9,430 bases of DNA from CAYQQQ01 sp964420125 (GTDB taxonomy: Bacteria; Actinomycetota; Acidimicrobiia; Acidimicrobiales; Microtrichaceae), in the NCBI GenBank assembly GCA_964420125.1, contig CAYQQQ010000045.1:1-9430 (forward strand), in the 5' to 3' direction. Below are positions 1-6,005 of the stretch, piece after piece (within the stretch, counting starts at the first letter, position 1; each line of letters opens with the position of its first letter). Under the pieces are notes generated by a model. It saw nothing but the letters and a program-made list of their open reading frames with translations. It was not told the origin of the DNA and made no database searches. Position numbers and translations under genes: made by a program.

Positions 1-71
1 CCCGACGGGATTTGAACCCGCGACCTCCGGCTTGACAGGCCGGCGTGCACTCCAAGCTGCACCACGGGACC
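1..71 (-). tRNA. tRNA-Asp(GTC), 3' end cut by window edge
   Basis: Read on the minus strand, a cloverleaf starts at 71 with acceptor strand GGTCCCG, followed by D-stem GTGC/GCAC and anticodon stem CCGGC/GCCGG around loop CTGTCAA. The anticodon GTC lies at 36-34 and reads GAC (Asp). The T-arm is GCGGG-TTCAAAT-CCCGT. Only four bases (CGGG) of the 3' acceptor strand lie inside the window, so the last three pairs and the discriminator are missing. It lies 24 nt downstream of tRNA-Glu in the same orientation and is probably co-transcribed with it. Glu-Asp, often followed by Phe, is a familiar actinobacterial tRNA order. Confidence 0.95.
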
Positions 72-81
72 AAGACCGTGT

Positions 82-95
82 CCGTCCGAGGACGG
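82..95. other. perfect inverted repeat in the tRNA spacer
   Basis: CCGTCC-GA-GGACGG fills most of the 24-nt spacer between tRNA-Glu and tRNA-Asp, ending directly at the encoded CCA of tRNA-Glu. As RNA it would form a 5-bp hairpin with a 4-nt loop. No U-run follows, so a terminator is unlikely. A processing signal for separating the two tRNAs is an inference. Confidence 0.4.
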
Positions 96-171
96 TGGCA
101 CCCCCAACGGGATTCGAACCCGTGTTACCGCCTTGAAAGGGCGGCGTCCTGGGCCGCTGGACGATGGGGGC
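96..171 (-). tRNA. tRNA-Glu(TTC) with encoded CCA
   Basis: Minus-strand cloverleaf from 171 down to 96. The acceptor stem is GCCCCCA/TGGGGGT, with a G1-U72 wobble at the end. The D-arm is GTCC...GGAC, the anticodon stem CCGCC/GGCGG around loop CTTTCAA (anticodon TTC at 137-135), and the T-arm ACGGG-TTCGAAT-CCCGT. The discriminator is G73, and the 3' CCA is encoded in the DNA at 98-96. It decodes GAA/GAG and also feeds glutamyl-tRNA-dependent pathways. It is the first gene of a tRNA cluster with tRNA-Asp. Confidence 0.97.
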
Positions 172-196
172 TCTCCTCCCCGAACGGGGCTGGGTC

Positions 197-225
197 AACA
201 TAGCAGCAGGGGAGTTGGTCTCCAA
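197..225 (-). promoter_or_regulatory. promoter of the tRNA-Glu/tRNA-Asp cluster
   Basis: On the minus strand a -35-like TTGGAG (225-220) is separated by 17 nt from a -10 hexamer TATGTT (202-197). This is a sigma-70-type layout about 26 nt ahead of mature tRNA-Glu. The predicted start near 190 gives a short 5' leader that contains a CCCCG-TT-CGGGG hairpin (189-178). Spacing and hexamers fit well; the call rests on motif reading only. Confidence 0.55.
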
Positions 226-247
226 GGTCGTTGGTACCCTGCGGGAG
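212..247 (+). promoter_or_regulatory. possible promoter for the metallopeptidase gene, leaderless GTG
   Basis: A TAnnnT -10 hexamer, TACCCT, lies at 235-240, with a weak -35-like GAGTTG at 212-217 (17-nt spacing). Transcription would begin about 6-7 nt after the hexamer, on the in-frame GTG at 247, so the mRNA would be leaderless. It overlaps the divergent tRNA promoter. No usable Shine-Dalgarno sequence precedes any start candidate of this gene, which favours the leaderless reading. The evidence is suggestive only. Confidence 0.35.
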
Positions 248-1851
248 TGCGCGACGCCGTCCCCCCGCCGTTCCACGGCGTGCTGCCACCCCCCGCTCGA
301 CCTCCCTCGGCGACGACGCCCGCCCCGCTGCCTCAGGTCCCCGGCCCTGACGGATCGGGCTTCGAAGCACCGCAGATGCCTGACCGGCGGGCCGGGAGGG
401 CGCCTCGCCGTTGGCCGTGGGTGGTGGCTGTCCTCGCGTTGGCAGGGCTGGTGGGAGCCGTGGGAGGCGCCGCGCTGCTGTGGGTCCTCCCCGATGGCCC
501 CGACCACCCGGATCGGTGGGATCCGAAGGTGGTGGAGCTCGTGGAGTTCGTGGAGCGCCGGCGCGACCGCGAGTTCGAGCACCCTGTGGAGGTGGTGTTC
601 CTCGACGGGGAGGCCTACGCCAAGCGCATCACCGCACCGGCCGAGGGGGGTCCCCCTCAGGAGGAGGTCGAGGAGGACGACGACACGGCGGCAGTCCTGA
701 GAGCGCTCGGGCTGCTCGAGGGCGAGCTCGACACCCAGGAAGCATCCGACCAGCTCATCAGCGACGGCTCCGCCGCCTTCTACGACCCCGAGACCGACGA
801 GGTGCTGGTGAAGGGCACGGAGCTGACGGTGGCCACGAGGGCGGTGCTGGTCCACGAGCTCACCCACGCGCTCCAGGACCAGGTGGCGGACCTGCTCGGG
901 ACCACCGGGGAGTCCACCGACCACGCCGCCGCGTTGCACGCCTTCGCCGAGGGGGACGCCAACGAGGTCGAGTCCGCGTGGATCGACGAGCTCGATGCCG
1001 AGGACTTCGACCGCTACGTCGAGGAGTGGAGCACGGGCGCCGAGGAGGCGGAGTCGGAGCTGGACGCGTCCACGGTCCCGGAGGCGTGGCAGGTCTCCTT
1101 CGGGCTCCCCTACGCGTTCGGCACGCCGTTCGTGCGCAAGGTGCTCGACGAGGGAGGCAACGAGGCGATGTGGAAGATGTGGGAGCGGGTCGAACCCACG
1201 GCGACCGTGTCGCTGCTCGACCTGCAGGTCGACGCCGACCTCGTGCCAGAGGAGGTGGCGTCCCCGGAAGGACCCTCTGTCGACGGCGACGACCGCACCG
1301 AGCTCTACACCGACACCCTCGGCGCGTTCGAGTGGGCGATCCCACTGGCCGAGCACAACGACGCCGCTGCCACGTCGGCTGCGCTCGCAGGCTGGCGAGG
1401 CGACACGACCGTCGTGACGGCGGACGACGACGGCGGTTCGGTCTGCCTGGACGCCCTGATCGCCTTCACCGGCCCGGAAGCCGCCCGGAGCTTCGAGAGC
1501 GCAGGGTCGAGGTGGGTCGGGGCGTTGCCGAGCGAAGCCGGTGCCACCGTCGAAGCCGACGGCGAGCGGGTCAGGGTGCACACCTGTGATCCGGGGCCGG
1601 AGGTGGAGGTGGAGACCACGGGCGATGCCCAGGCACGCCTCGACGAGTTGGCGCTGCTCAACGACATCGCCACCGTAGCTGCCTCGTATGACGAGCTCTC
1701 CTTCGCCGACGGCGTGTGCTTCGCGCGGGCGGTGACCTCCGAGATGGGCGTGGAGGCGTTCCTGGAGGACCCCGACCCGACCGCGGATCCCGACTACCCC
1801 GCCGCCGCGTCCCGCGCGGCGGCGTCGTGCGGGCTGGTGCTCGACGAGTGA
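247..1851 (+). CDS. membrane-anchored HExxH metallopeptidase-like protein
   Basis: A protein of about 534 residues if started at GTG 247; the next good candidate is ATG 376 (491 residues). The reading frame stays open further upstream but there runs into tRNA-Glu, so earlier starts are excluded. Residues 1-50 are proline-rich, then one membrane helix (about 57-81) follows RRWPW, placing the rest outside the cell. The key motif is HELTHALQDQ (H203, E204, H207), a zinc-binding HExxH, followed 28 residues later by E235 in AEGDA, a likely third zinc ligand as in gluzincin-type peptidases. The HELTHALQDQ...EGDA pattern recurs in uncharacterised bacterial proteins. Between helix and motif is an acidic stretch; the C-terminal half holds four cysteines, possibly disulfide-bonded. 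Substrate unknown. It is monocistronic and converges with DUF2017. Confidence 0.75.
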   Translation: MRDAVPPPFHGVLPPPARPPSATTPAPLPQVPGPDGSGFEAPQMPDRRAGRAPRRWPWVVAVLALAGLVGAVGGAALLWVLPDGPDHPDRWDPKVVELVEFVERRRDREFEHPVEVVFLDGEAYAKRITAPAEGGPPQEEVEEDDDTAAVLRALGLLEGELDTQEASDQLISDGSAAFYDPETDEVLVKGTELTVATRAVLVHELTHALQDQVADLLGTTGESTDHAAALHAFAEGDANEVESAWIDELDAEDFDRYVEEWSTGAEEAESELDASTVPEAWQVSFGLPYAFGTPFVRKVLDEGGNEAMWKMWERVEPTATVSLLDLQVDADLVPEEVASPEGPSVDGDDRTELYTDTLGAFEWAIPLAEHNDAAATSAALAGWRGDTTVVTADDDGGSVCLDALIAFTGPEAARSFESAGSRWVGALPSEAGATVEADGERVRVHTCDPGPEVEVETTGDAQARLDELALLNDIATVAASYDELSFADGVCFARAVTSEMGVEAFLEDPDPTADPDYPAAASRAAASCGLVLDE

Positions 1852-1888
1852 GGGTCGGCGCCCCGGCCGAGCGGCCGCGACCTCACTC
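1846..1888. terminator. probable bidirectional terminator spanning both stop codons
   Basis: GAGTGAGGGTCG (1846-1857) pairs with CGACCTCACTC (1878-1888): 11 bp with a single bulged G. Inside is GGCC-GAGC-GGCC (1865-1876). The plus-strand stop TGA (1849-1851) and the minus-strand stop (TCA at 1883-1885) sit symmetrically in the two arms. There is no U-tract on either side, so function as a terminator is inferred from its position between convergent genes. Confidence 0.45.
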
Positions 1889-2335
1889 GGTGAGGGCGTA
1901 GACGATCGTGTCCAGGAGGGCGCCGAGGAACCCGTAGATGGACTGCACGTGCTCCAAGCCCTCCGGCGCTTCGGGCGGGTCGTCGTCGGTCTCGATTCCC
2001 AACATCGTCCCCAGCACCAGGCGCAGGTCGTTGATCGAGCGCATCCAGGCAGTCAGCTGGTCCGTGTCCAGCGACGTGGCTCCCGCGGAGCTCCTGAGCA
2101 CCTCGATGGACGAACGTCGGTGCTCGATCAGCTCGGGGACCGCCAGCGCGGCGTAGCCCTCGTTCCGCTCGAGGTCGTCGCCGTAGGGGGGTGGGAACAG
2201 GCGGGTCAGCAGGGGGCTGTCGGTCTCCAGCAGCTCCTCGAGCTGCACCGCCAGCCCCACCAGGAGCTCGCGCTCGGGCGGGTCGAGGTTCACGGCGAAC
2301 TCGTCGTCGCCTCGGCGCTCGATCACCGGTCGCAT
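1883..2335 (-). CDS. DUF2017 family protein
   Basis: A soluble protein of 150 residues starting MRPVIERRGDDEF, read from ATG at 2335, with GAGG about 8 nt upstream as ribosome binding site. It is the second gene after clpS, with a 26-nt gap, in the same order as the mycobacterial clpS-DUF2017 pair (Rv1331-Rv1332). Visible features are an ERELL...LLE helix region near residues 22-40, an LFPPPYGDD segment near 46-54, and a helical C-terminal half containing WMRSINDLRLVLGT. No catalytic motif is evident and the family has no established function. Its steady linkage to clpS suggests a role in ClpS/ClpP-related proteolysis, which is inference by association. Assignment rests on context and recalled family pattern. 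Confidence 0.82.
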   Translation of the reverse strand: MRPVIERRGDDEFAVNLDPPERELLVGLAVQLEELLETDSPLLTRLFPPPYGDDLERNEGYAALAVPELIEHRRSSIEVLRSSAGATSLDTDQLTAWMRSINDLRLVLGTMLGIETDDDPPEAPEGLEHVQSIYGFLGALLDTIVYALTE

Positions 2336-2361
2336 GGGTCGTCCTCGGCCATCCTGGAGGC

Positions 2362-2652
2362 TCAGTCCTGCTGCATCGTGGCCCACAGGCCGTGCTCGTG
2401 CAGGCGGAACACGTCGCGCTCCGCCTCGGCGCGGGTGCCGTTGGACACGACGGCCTTGCCCTCGTGGTGCACCTGCAGCATGAGCTGCGTGGCCTCCTCC
2501 TTTGAGTAGCCGAACAGCTTCTGCAGCACGTAGGTGACGTAGGACATGAGGTTGATCGGGTCGTTCCAGACGATCACGACCCAAGGTGTGTCCAACGCCT
2601 CGTCGAGGCCGGTGTCCGGGTCCAGCACCTCCATCGGAGCGGTCGTGCTCAT
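2362..2652 (-). CDS. clpS: ATP-dependent Clp protease adaptor ClpS
   Basis: A 96-residue protein, the usual length for ClpS, which binds N-degron substrates (proteins with N-terminal Leu, Phe, Tyr or Trp) and hands them to the ClpC/ClpA unfoldase in the cytosol. The diagnostic core is present: VVIVWNDPINLMSYV (about residues 25-39, with the substrate-pocket NDP), then GYSKEEATQLMLQVHHEGKA with the conserved VHxxGK, and a C-terminal LHEHGLWATMQ. It closely resembles the mycobacterial protein. Start ATG at 2652; on the minus strand a TAAGGT hexamer (2666-2661) ends 8 nt before it, which may be a -10 giving a nearly leaderless mRNA or may contribute a weak AAGG ribosome site. It is first in an operon with the DUF2017 gene and is divergent from ctaB. 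Confidence 0.96.
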   Translation of the reverse strand: MSTTAPMEVLDPDTGLDEALDTPWVVIVWNDPINLMSYVTYVLQKLFGYSKEEATQLMLQVHHEGKAVVSNGTRAEAERDVFRLHEHGLWATMQQD

Positions 2653-2775
2653 CGCCGCCGACCTTAGATCCTCGGCTCGGCGGGCGGTCGCGCGCTTCGG
2701 ACCGGCAGGTCCCGCAGGTGCCGGCCCGGGGCCCACTGGCGGGCCCTCCCGGAAGGACCGTACCGTTTGGGCGTC
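2653..2775. promoter_or_regulatory. divergent clpS / ctaB promoter region
   Basis: This 123-nt region drives clpS leftward and ctaB rightward. Candidate -10 elements are TAAGGT (minus strand, 2666-2661) for clpS and TACCGT (plus, 2761-2766) for ctaB. Both lie 8-9 nt from the respective ATG. Between them are two inverted repeats: CCGGCA/TGCCGG (2702-2707 and 2719-2724) and GGGCCC/GGGCCC (2729-2734 and 2741-2746). Neither promoter has a good -35. An operator role for the repeats is speculative in such GC-rich DNA. Confidence 0.4.
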
Positions 2776-3681
2776 ATGGTCGCCTCGGCTCTCCCCTCGC
2801 GCCGCTCCCTGTGGAGCCAGGTGGCTGCCTACGTGGCCCTCACCAAGCCGAGGATCATCGAGCTGCTGCTGGTCACCACCGTCCCGGTGATGGTGGTGGC
2901 GGAGGAGGGTCTGCCCTCTCTCTGGCTGATGGTGGCCACCGTCGTGGGGGGAACCCTGAGCGCCGGCGGTGCCAACGCCGTGAACATGTACGTCGACCGT
3001 GACATCGACGCCGTGATGGAGCGGACCAAGGACCGTCCTCTCGTCACCGGGGAGGTGACCCCCCGGGCCGCTCTCGTGTTCGCCGTGGTGCTGGAGCTCG
3101 TGGCCTTCGTGTGGCTCTGGAGCCTCGTCAACCTGCTCTCGGCGTCGCTGGCGCTCTCGGCGTGCCTCTTCTACGTGTTCGTCTACACCCTCTGGCTCAA
3201 GCGGACCTCCACCCAGAACATCGTGATCGGCGGGGCCGCAGGAGCGGTGCCCGTGCTCATCGGCTGGTCGGCGGTGACCGACGCGGTGGCGATGCCGGCG
3301 CTCTGGCTCTTCGGGGTGGTGTTCTTCTGGACCCCACCGCACTTCTGGGCGCTGGCCATCCGCTACCGAGACGACTACGCCGCGGCGGAGGTGCCGATGC
3401 TCCCCTCGGTGCGGCCCCTGTCGGACGCCACCCGCCAGATGGTGCCCTACACGTTGCTGGTGGTGCTGTGCAGCCTCGCCTTCGGTTGGAGTGCGTCGAT
3501 GGGACCCCTCTTCCAGCTGGGAGCGGCGCTGCTCGGGATCGCGTTCCTGGTCATGACCTGGCGGCTGCACCGCGATCCGACGCCGTCGAGGGCCATGGGC
3601 CTCTTCGGGTTCTCCATCACCTACCTGACCGCGATCTTCGCCCTGATGGCGATCGACACGCTCGTGCGCCATGGCTGGTGA
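2776..3681 (+). CDS. ctaB: protoheme IX farnesyltransferase (heme O synthase)
   Basis: An integral membrane prenyltransferase of 301 residues, normal for the family. It adds a farnesyl group to heme B to make heme O, the precursor of heme A for aa3/caa3 oxidases. It shows the N-terminal LTKPRIIELLLVTT signature (about 22-35), the first aspartate-rich motif NxxxDxxxD (N70, D74, D78) followed by MERTKDRPL, and the second motif DDYAAAEVPMLP (199-210), with about eight or nine hydrophobic helices. Start ATG 2776 is chosen; an in-frame TTG at 2767 has GGAAGGA 9 nt upstream and is a real alternative. It is separated from the next operon by a strong terminator, so it is monocistronic. Its position beside oxidase genes fits its role. 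No heme A synthase (ctaA) lies in the window. Confidence 0.96.
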   Translation: MVASALPSRRSLWSQVAAYVALTKPRIIELLLVTTVPVMVVAEEGLPSLWLMVATVVGGTLSAGGANAVNMYVDRDIDAVMERTKDRPLVTGEVTPRAALVFAVVLELVAFVWLWSLVNLLSASLALSACLFYVFVYTLWLKRTSTQNIVIGGAAGAVPVLIGWSAVTDAVAMPALWLFGVVFFWTPPHFWALAIRYRDDYAAAEVPMLPSVRPLSDATRQMVPYTLLVVLCSLAFGWSASMGPLFQLGAALLGIAFLVMTWRLHRDPTPSRAMGLFGFSITYLTAIFALMAIDTLVRHGW

Positions 3682-3691
3682 GCCACGCAGG

Positions 3692-3720
3692 GCCGGTTGC
3701 CGGGCGCAGCTGGCGTTTTT
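3692..3720 (+). terminator. intrinsic terminator of ctaB
   Basis: GCCGGTTGC (3692-3700) pairs with GCAGCTGGC (3706-3714) over 9 bp, including two G-U pairs, around loop CGGGC. It is followed by G and five T residues (3716-3720). It lies 11 nt after the ctaB stop. This is a textbook Rho-independent terminator and separates ctaB from the downstream oxidase-like operon. Confidence 0.85.
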
Positions 3721-3742
3721 CTCAGTCCTGGGACGGTCGCAC

Positions 3743-3757
3743 TAGTGTCCGGTGCAA
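3743..3757 (+). promoter_or_regulatory. promoter of the subunit I-like operon (-10 element)
   Basis: TAGTGT (3743-3748) fits the TAnnnT -10 consensus and is followed by CCGGTGCAA. The same 15-bp stretch, with two differences, precedes ctaC at 6901-6915. It lies just after the ctaB terminator, where a new promoter is needed. No clear -35 is seen. The palindrome CACTAGTG (3740-3747) overlaps the hexamer. Predicted transcription start is near 3755, giving a leader of about 105 nt. Confidence 0.55.
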
Positions 3758-3860
3758 CCAGGCGAGCGGTCTCCCAGGGCCGTACCGCCGCCCCATCCGG
3801 GGTGTGAACAGCCGAACCGGAGGGCCCGTCCCCTCCAGCCGATACGAGGGCTCATCACGC
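3758..3860 (+). other. structured 5' leader of the subunit I-like gene
   Basis: The roughly 100-nt untranslated leader contains two short GC hairpins, CCCC-ATCC-GGGG (3791-3802) and GGAGGG-CCCGTC-CCCTCC (3819-3836). A ribosome binding site GAGGG (3846-3850) lies 10 nt before the ATG. The CCCCTCC strand of the second hairpin could alternatively pair with that GAGGG. I recognise no known riboswitch. Confidence 0.35.
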
Positions 3861-5420
3861 ATGGCAGTCATCGAGACCACACCCGAGCACGACACAGGAG
3901 CCCCCGGTGCCCCCGACGAGCGGGCTCCCGGCGATCTGGAGCGGGTGCTCGGCACCGGCGACCACACCTCCATCGGTCGCCTCTACATCGGCTTCTCCCT
4001 CTTCTTCGTGCTGCTCAGCCTGCTCGCCCGAGCGCTGGTCAGCCTCGACCTCGCCACCGAGAACGGCATCCTCGGCGGCACGATCACGCTGATCTCCCGC
4101 AGCGGCCTGCTGGCGCTGGTGCTGCTCGGGGTGGTGCCGTTCCTGCTGGGCCTGGCGATGGTGATCGTGCCCCTCCAGGTGGGCTCGCCCACCGTGGCGT
4201 TCCCCCGTGCCGCTGCCCTCGGCCTGTGGTCCTGGGTGGTGTTCGGCGCCATCTTCGTGCTGAGCGCGCTGCTCGACGGCGGGATCGGCGGCAACGACCT
4301 GGAGGCGGCCACCCTGGGCAACGTGGCGACGGGCGCGGTCATCGTGTCGCTGGGCCTCGGGTCGGTGTGCCTGGCGACCACCGTGGTGACCCACCGCCCT
4401 GCCGGCATGACCCTGGCCAGGGTGCCGCTGTTCGCCTGGTCGGTGCTGGTGGCCACCTCGTTGTGGGTCGTCAGCTTCGGCGCTGCGCTCGCCTGGTCGG
4501 TCATCTCGCACCTGGAGTCCGCCAGCGCCGCCGACTTCCTCACCAACTTCTCCTCGGGGCTCGGCTGGTTGCTGCGGGGTCCTGCGGTCTACATGCTCGC
4601 CATCCCCGTGCTCGGCATCGCCGGCGACGTGATCGTCACCGCCGTGGGACGCCCCGTTCGCCACTACGGCGTGCTGCAGGGCCTCATCGGTGCGTTCGCG
4701 GTGCTGTCCTTCGGGGCCTGGGCTCCGTCGGTCGAGTCCGTGGAGACGGCCATGTGGACGATGTTCGCCATCGGCGCCACGGTGGTGCTGGTGGCCTTCG
4801 TGGGTGGCCTCGTGGCTTCCGTCTACCGCCACACGGTTCGTGTGACCCCCGGCGTCGTCGGCGTGCTGCTGGGCCTCGGCAACCTGGTGGTGGCCACCGT
4901 GCTGGGGCTCCTGATGGCCGTCAACACCGGTGGCGCCGACACCGTGTTCGGCTTCGACGTCGTCGCCCTCGGAGAGGCCCAGACCATCTTCGTCGTCACC
5001 GCCATGCTCACGGGGGGGCTGGGCGGGCTCTGCTACTGGTCGGTGAAGGTGTGGGGCTCCGCCACCAACGTCCGCAACGCCGAGCGGGCCATGATCCTCG
5101 TCGACGTGGGCGGCTTCGTGCTGGGCCTCACCTGGGCGGCCAACCTCTTCGAGAACGGCCTCGACGGCACCACCGCCCTCCCGGTCTTCGGCGGGTTGAT
5201 GGCGCTCGGCGCCCTCCTCATGGTGGTCGGGGTGGCGCTCGGGTTCGCGGCGTCGTCCCGCAGCGAGGCGGAGGCGCTCGAGGATCCCTTCGGAGGGCTC
5301 ACCCTCGAGTGGCAGACCCCGTCGCCCGCGGTGGGTGGCATCCGCACGGCGGACCTCCCTGCAGTGGGTTCCCCCTATCCGCTCTTCCACGGTGATGCCG
5401 AGGACAAGGAGGGCAACTGA
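3861..5420 (+). CDS. cytochrome c oxidase subunit I-like protein without heme/Cu ligands
   Basis: An integral membrane protein of 519 residues with 12 predicted helices, clearly homologous to CtaD. Shared landmarks are GxxDH (31-35), VPLQVGxxxVAFPR (103-116), GMTLxRxPxFxW (182-193), a helix VI GPAVY (240-244) and a C-terminal TLEWxTPSP (481-489). Against the normal CtaD at 8205, the ligand positions read G82 (heme a His), G240 (CuB His), P289 and S290 (CuB His-His), V378 (heme a3 His) and T380 (heme a His). Helix VI to VII spacing is gap-free. Proton-path residues are also changed: D to T111, E to A242, K to V318. The tyrosine of HPEVY is kept (Y244). It therefore cannot bind heme or reduce oxygen as the family does. 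The frame is intact, GAGGG precedes the ATG, and its stop overlaps the next start (TGATG), so it is not an obvious pseudogene. Role unknown; structural or assembly functions are guesses. Confidence 0.88.
   Translation: MAVIETTPEHDTGAPGAPDERAPGDLERVLGTGDHTSIGRLYIGFSLFFVLLSLLARALVSLDLATENGILGGTITLISRSGLLALVLLGVVPFLLGLAMVIVPLQVGSPTVAFPRAAALGLWSWVVFGAIFVLSALLDGGIGGNDLEAATLGNVATGAVIVSLGLGSVCLATTVVTHRPAGMTLARVPLFAWSVLVATSLWVVSFGAALAWSVISHLESASAADFLTNFSSGLGWLLRGPAVYMLAIPVLGIAGDVIVTAVGRPVRHYGVLQGLIGAFAVLSFGAWAPSVESVETAMWTMFAIGATVVLVAFVGGLVASVYRHTVRVTPGVVGVLLGLGNLVVATVLGLLMAVNTGGADTVFGFDVVALGEAQTIFVVTAMLTGGLGGLCYWSVKVWGSATNVRNAERAMILVDVGGFVLGLTWAANLFENGLDGTTALPVFGGLMALGALLMVVGVALGFAASSRSEAEALEDPFGGLTLEWQTPSPAVGGIRTADLPAVGSPYPLFHGDAEDKEGN
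5406..5412 (+). promoter_or_regulatory. strong ribosome binding site and TGATG coupling
   Basis: AAGGAGG lies 7 nt before the ATG at 5420. The upstream stop and this start overlap as TGATG (5418-5422). This fixes the start of the subunit III-like gene and implies translational coupling to the subunit I-like gene. Confidence 0.85.
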
Positions 5421-5998
5421 TGGTCGACACCGCACTGGAGCTGCCGCCCTCCCGACGGGGTCGCCGTCGGGAGCTGGTGTTCGGCACCGCGCTCGCCACC
5501 TCGGGTGTCGTGATGCTGATGCTCACCCTCGTCGGCGCCTACCTGGCTGCCCGCAACGCCGGGGGCGACACGTGGCTCGCCGCCAACGCCATCCCCCTCA
5601 CCCAGCCCAACGTGCAGATGGCGGGACTCGTCATGTCGGTGGTGACGATGCAGTGGGCGGTGTACTCGATCGAGCACGACGATCGTGTCAACACCCTGCT
5701 CGCACTCGGGGTGTCGCTGCTGCTGGGGGCGGCCTACCTCAACCAGACGGTCTTCCTGTTCAAGATGGCCGCCGTCACCGCGGATCAGCCCGAGGGCTCG
5801 TTGTTCTACGCCGTGACCGGAGGGCACATCGCCATGGCCGTCATCGCCATGGTGATGGTGGTGTTCGTGGCCTTCCGTGCCCTCGGTGGGCAGTACTCCA
5901 GCCGGAACCCCGACGGGGTCGCCGCTGCCGCCGTGTTCTGGGATGCAATGGTCGCCGTGTACGCCGTGATCTGGGTCGGCGTCTACATCATGAAGTGA
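5420..5998 (+). CDS. divergent cytochrome c oxidase subunit III-like protein
   Basis: A 192-residue membrane protein with five predicted helices (about 21-43, 66-85, 92-115, 128-152 and 168-190), the size and layout of bacterial CtaE. Homology is visible in VVMLMLTLVGAY, LLGAAYL, the TGGH segment (133-136) and the final FWxxxVxVYxxIWVGVYI. The family's invariant polar residues are mostly gone. The Glu of the SEVMFF motif is V30, the Glu of QAYEY is L113, FHGLHV keeps only H136 (second His is M139), and WHFVD reads W174-D175-A-M-V178. It follows the ligand-less subunit I-like gene with overlapping stop and start and a strong ribosome site, so the two products probably pair as CtaD and CtaE do. 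It could also serve the real caa3 oxidase if no standard ctaE exists elsewhere. Confidence 0.82.
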   Translation: MVDTALELPPSRRGRRRELVFGTALATSGVVMLMLTLVGAYLAARNAGGDTWLAANAIPLTQPNVQMAGLVMSVVTMQWAVYSIEHDDRVNTLLALGVSLLLGAAYLNQTVFLFKMAAVTADQPEGSLFYAVTGGHIAMAVIAMVMVVFVAFRALGGQYSSRNPDGVAAAAVFWDAMVAVYAVIWVGVYIMK

Positions 5999-6005
5999 GT
6001 CGCAC

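Noticed and set aside
133..246. Extension of the metallopeptidase frame into tRNA-Glu
   Set aside because: It would place coding sequence inside a tRNA gene and its promoter, and the extra residues have no recognisable character.
3111..3860. In-frame upstream extension of the subunit I-like gene overlapping ctaB
   Set aside because: It overlaps a recognised gene in another frame, crosses an intrinsic terminator, and its translation is low-complexity. ATG 3861 with GAGGG and the homology onset near residue 31 mark the true start.
3861..5420. Nitric oxide reductase (NorB), quinol oxidase or cbb3 CcoN identity for the subunit I-like protein
   Set aside because: All of these keep the six histidines. 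This protein has none of them, and its PLQxG...AFPR, GMTL and TLEWxTPSP signatures point to an A-type CtaD ancestor.
3861..5420. Pseudogene
   Set aside because: The frame is intact over 519 codons, hydrophobic helices and landmark motifs are retained, and both the ribosome site and the TGATG overlap with the next gene are in good order.
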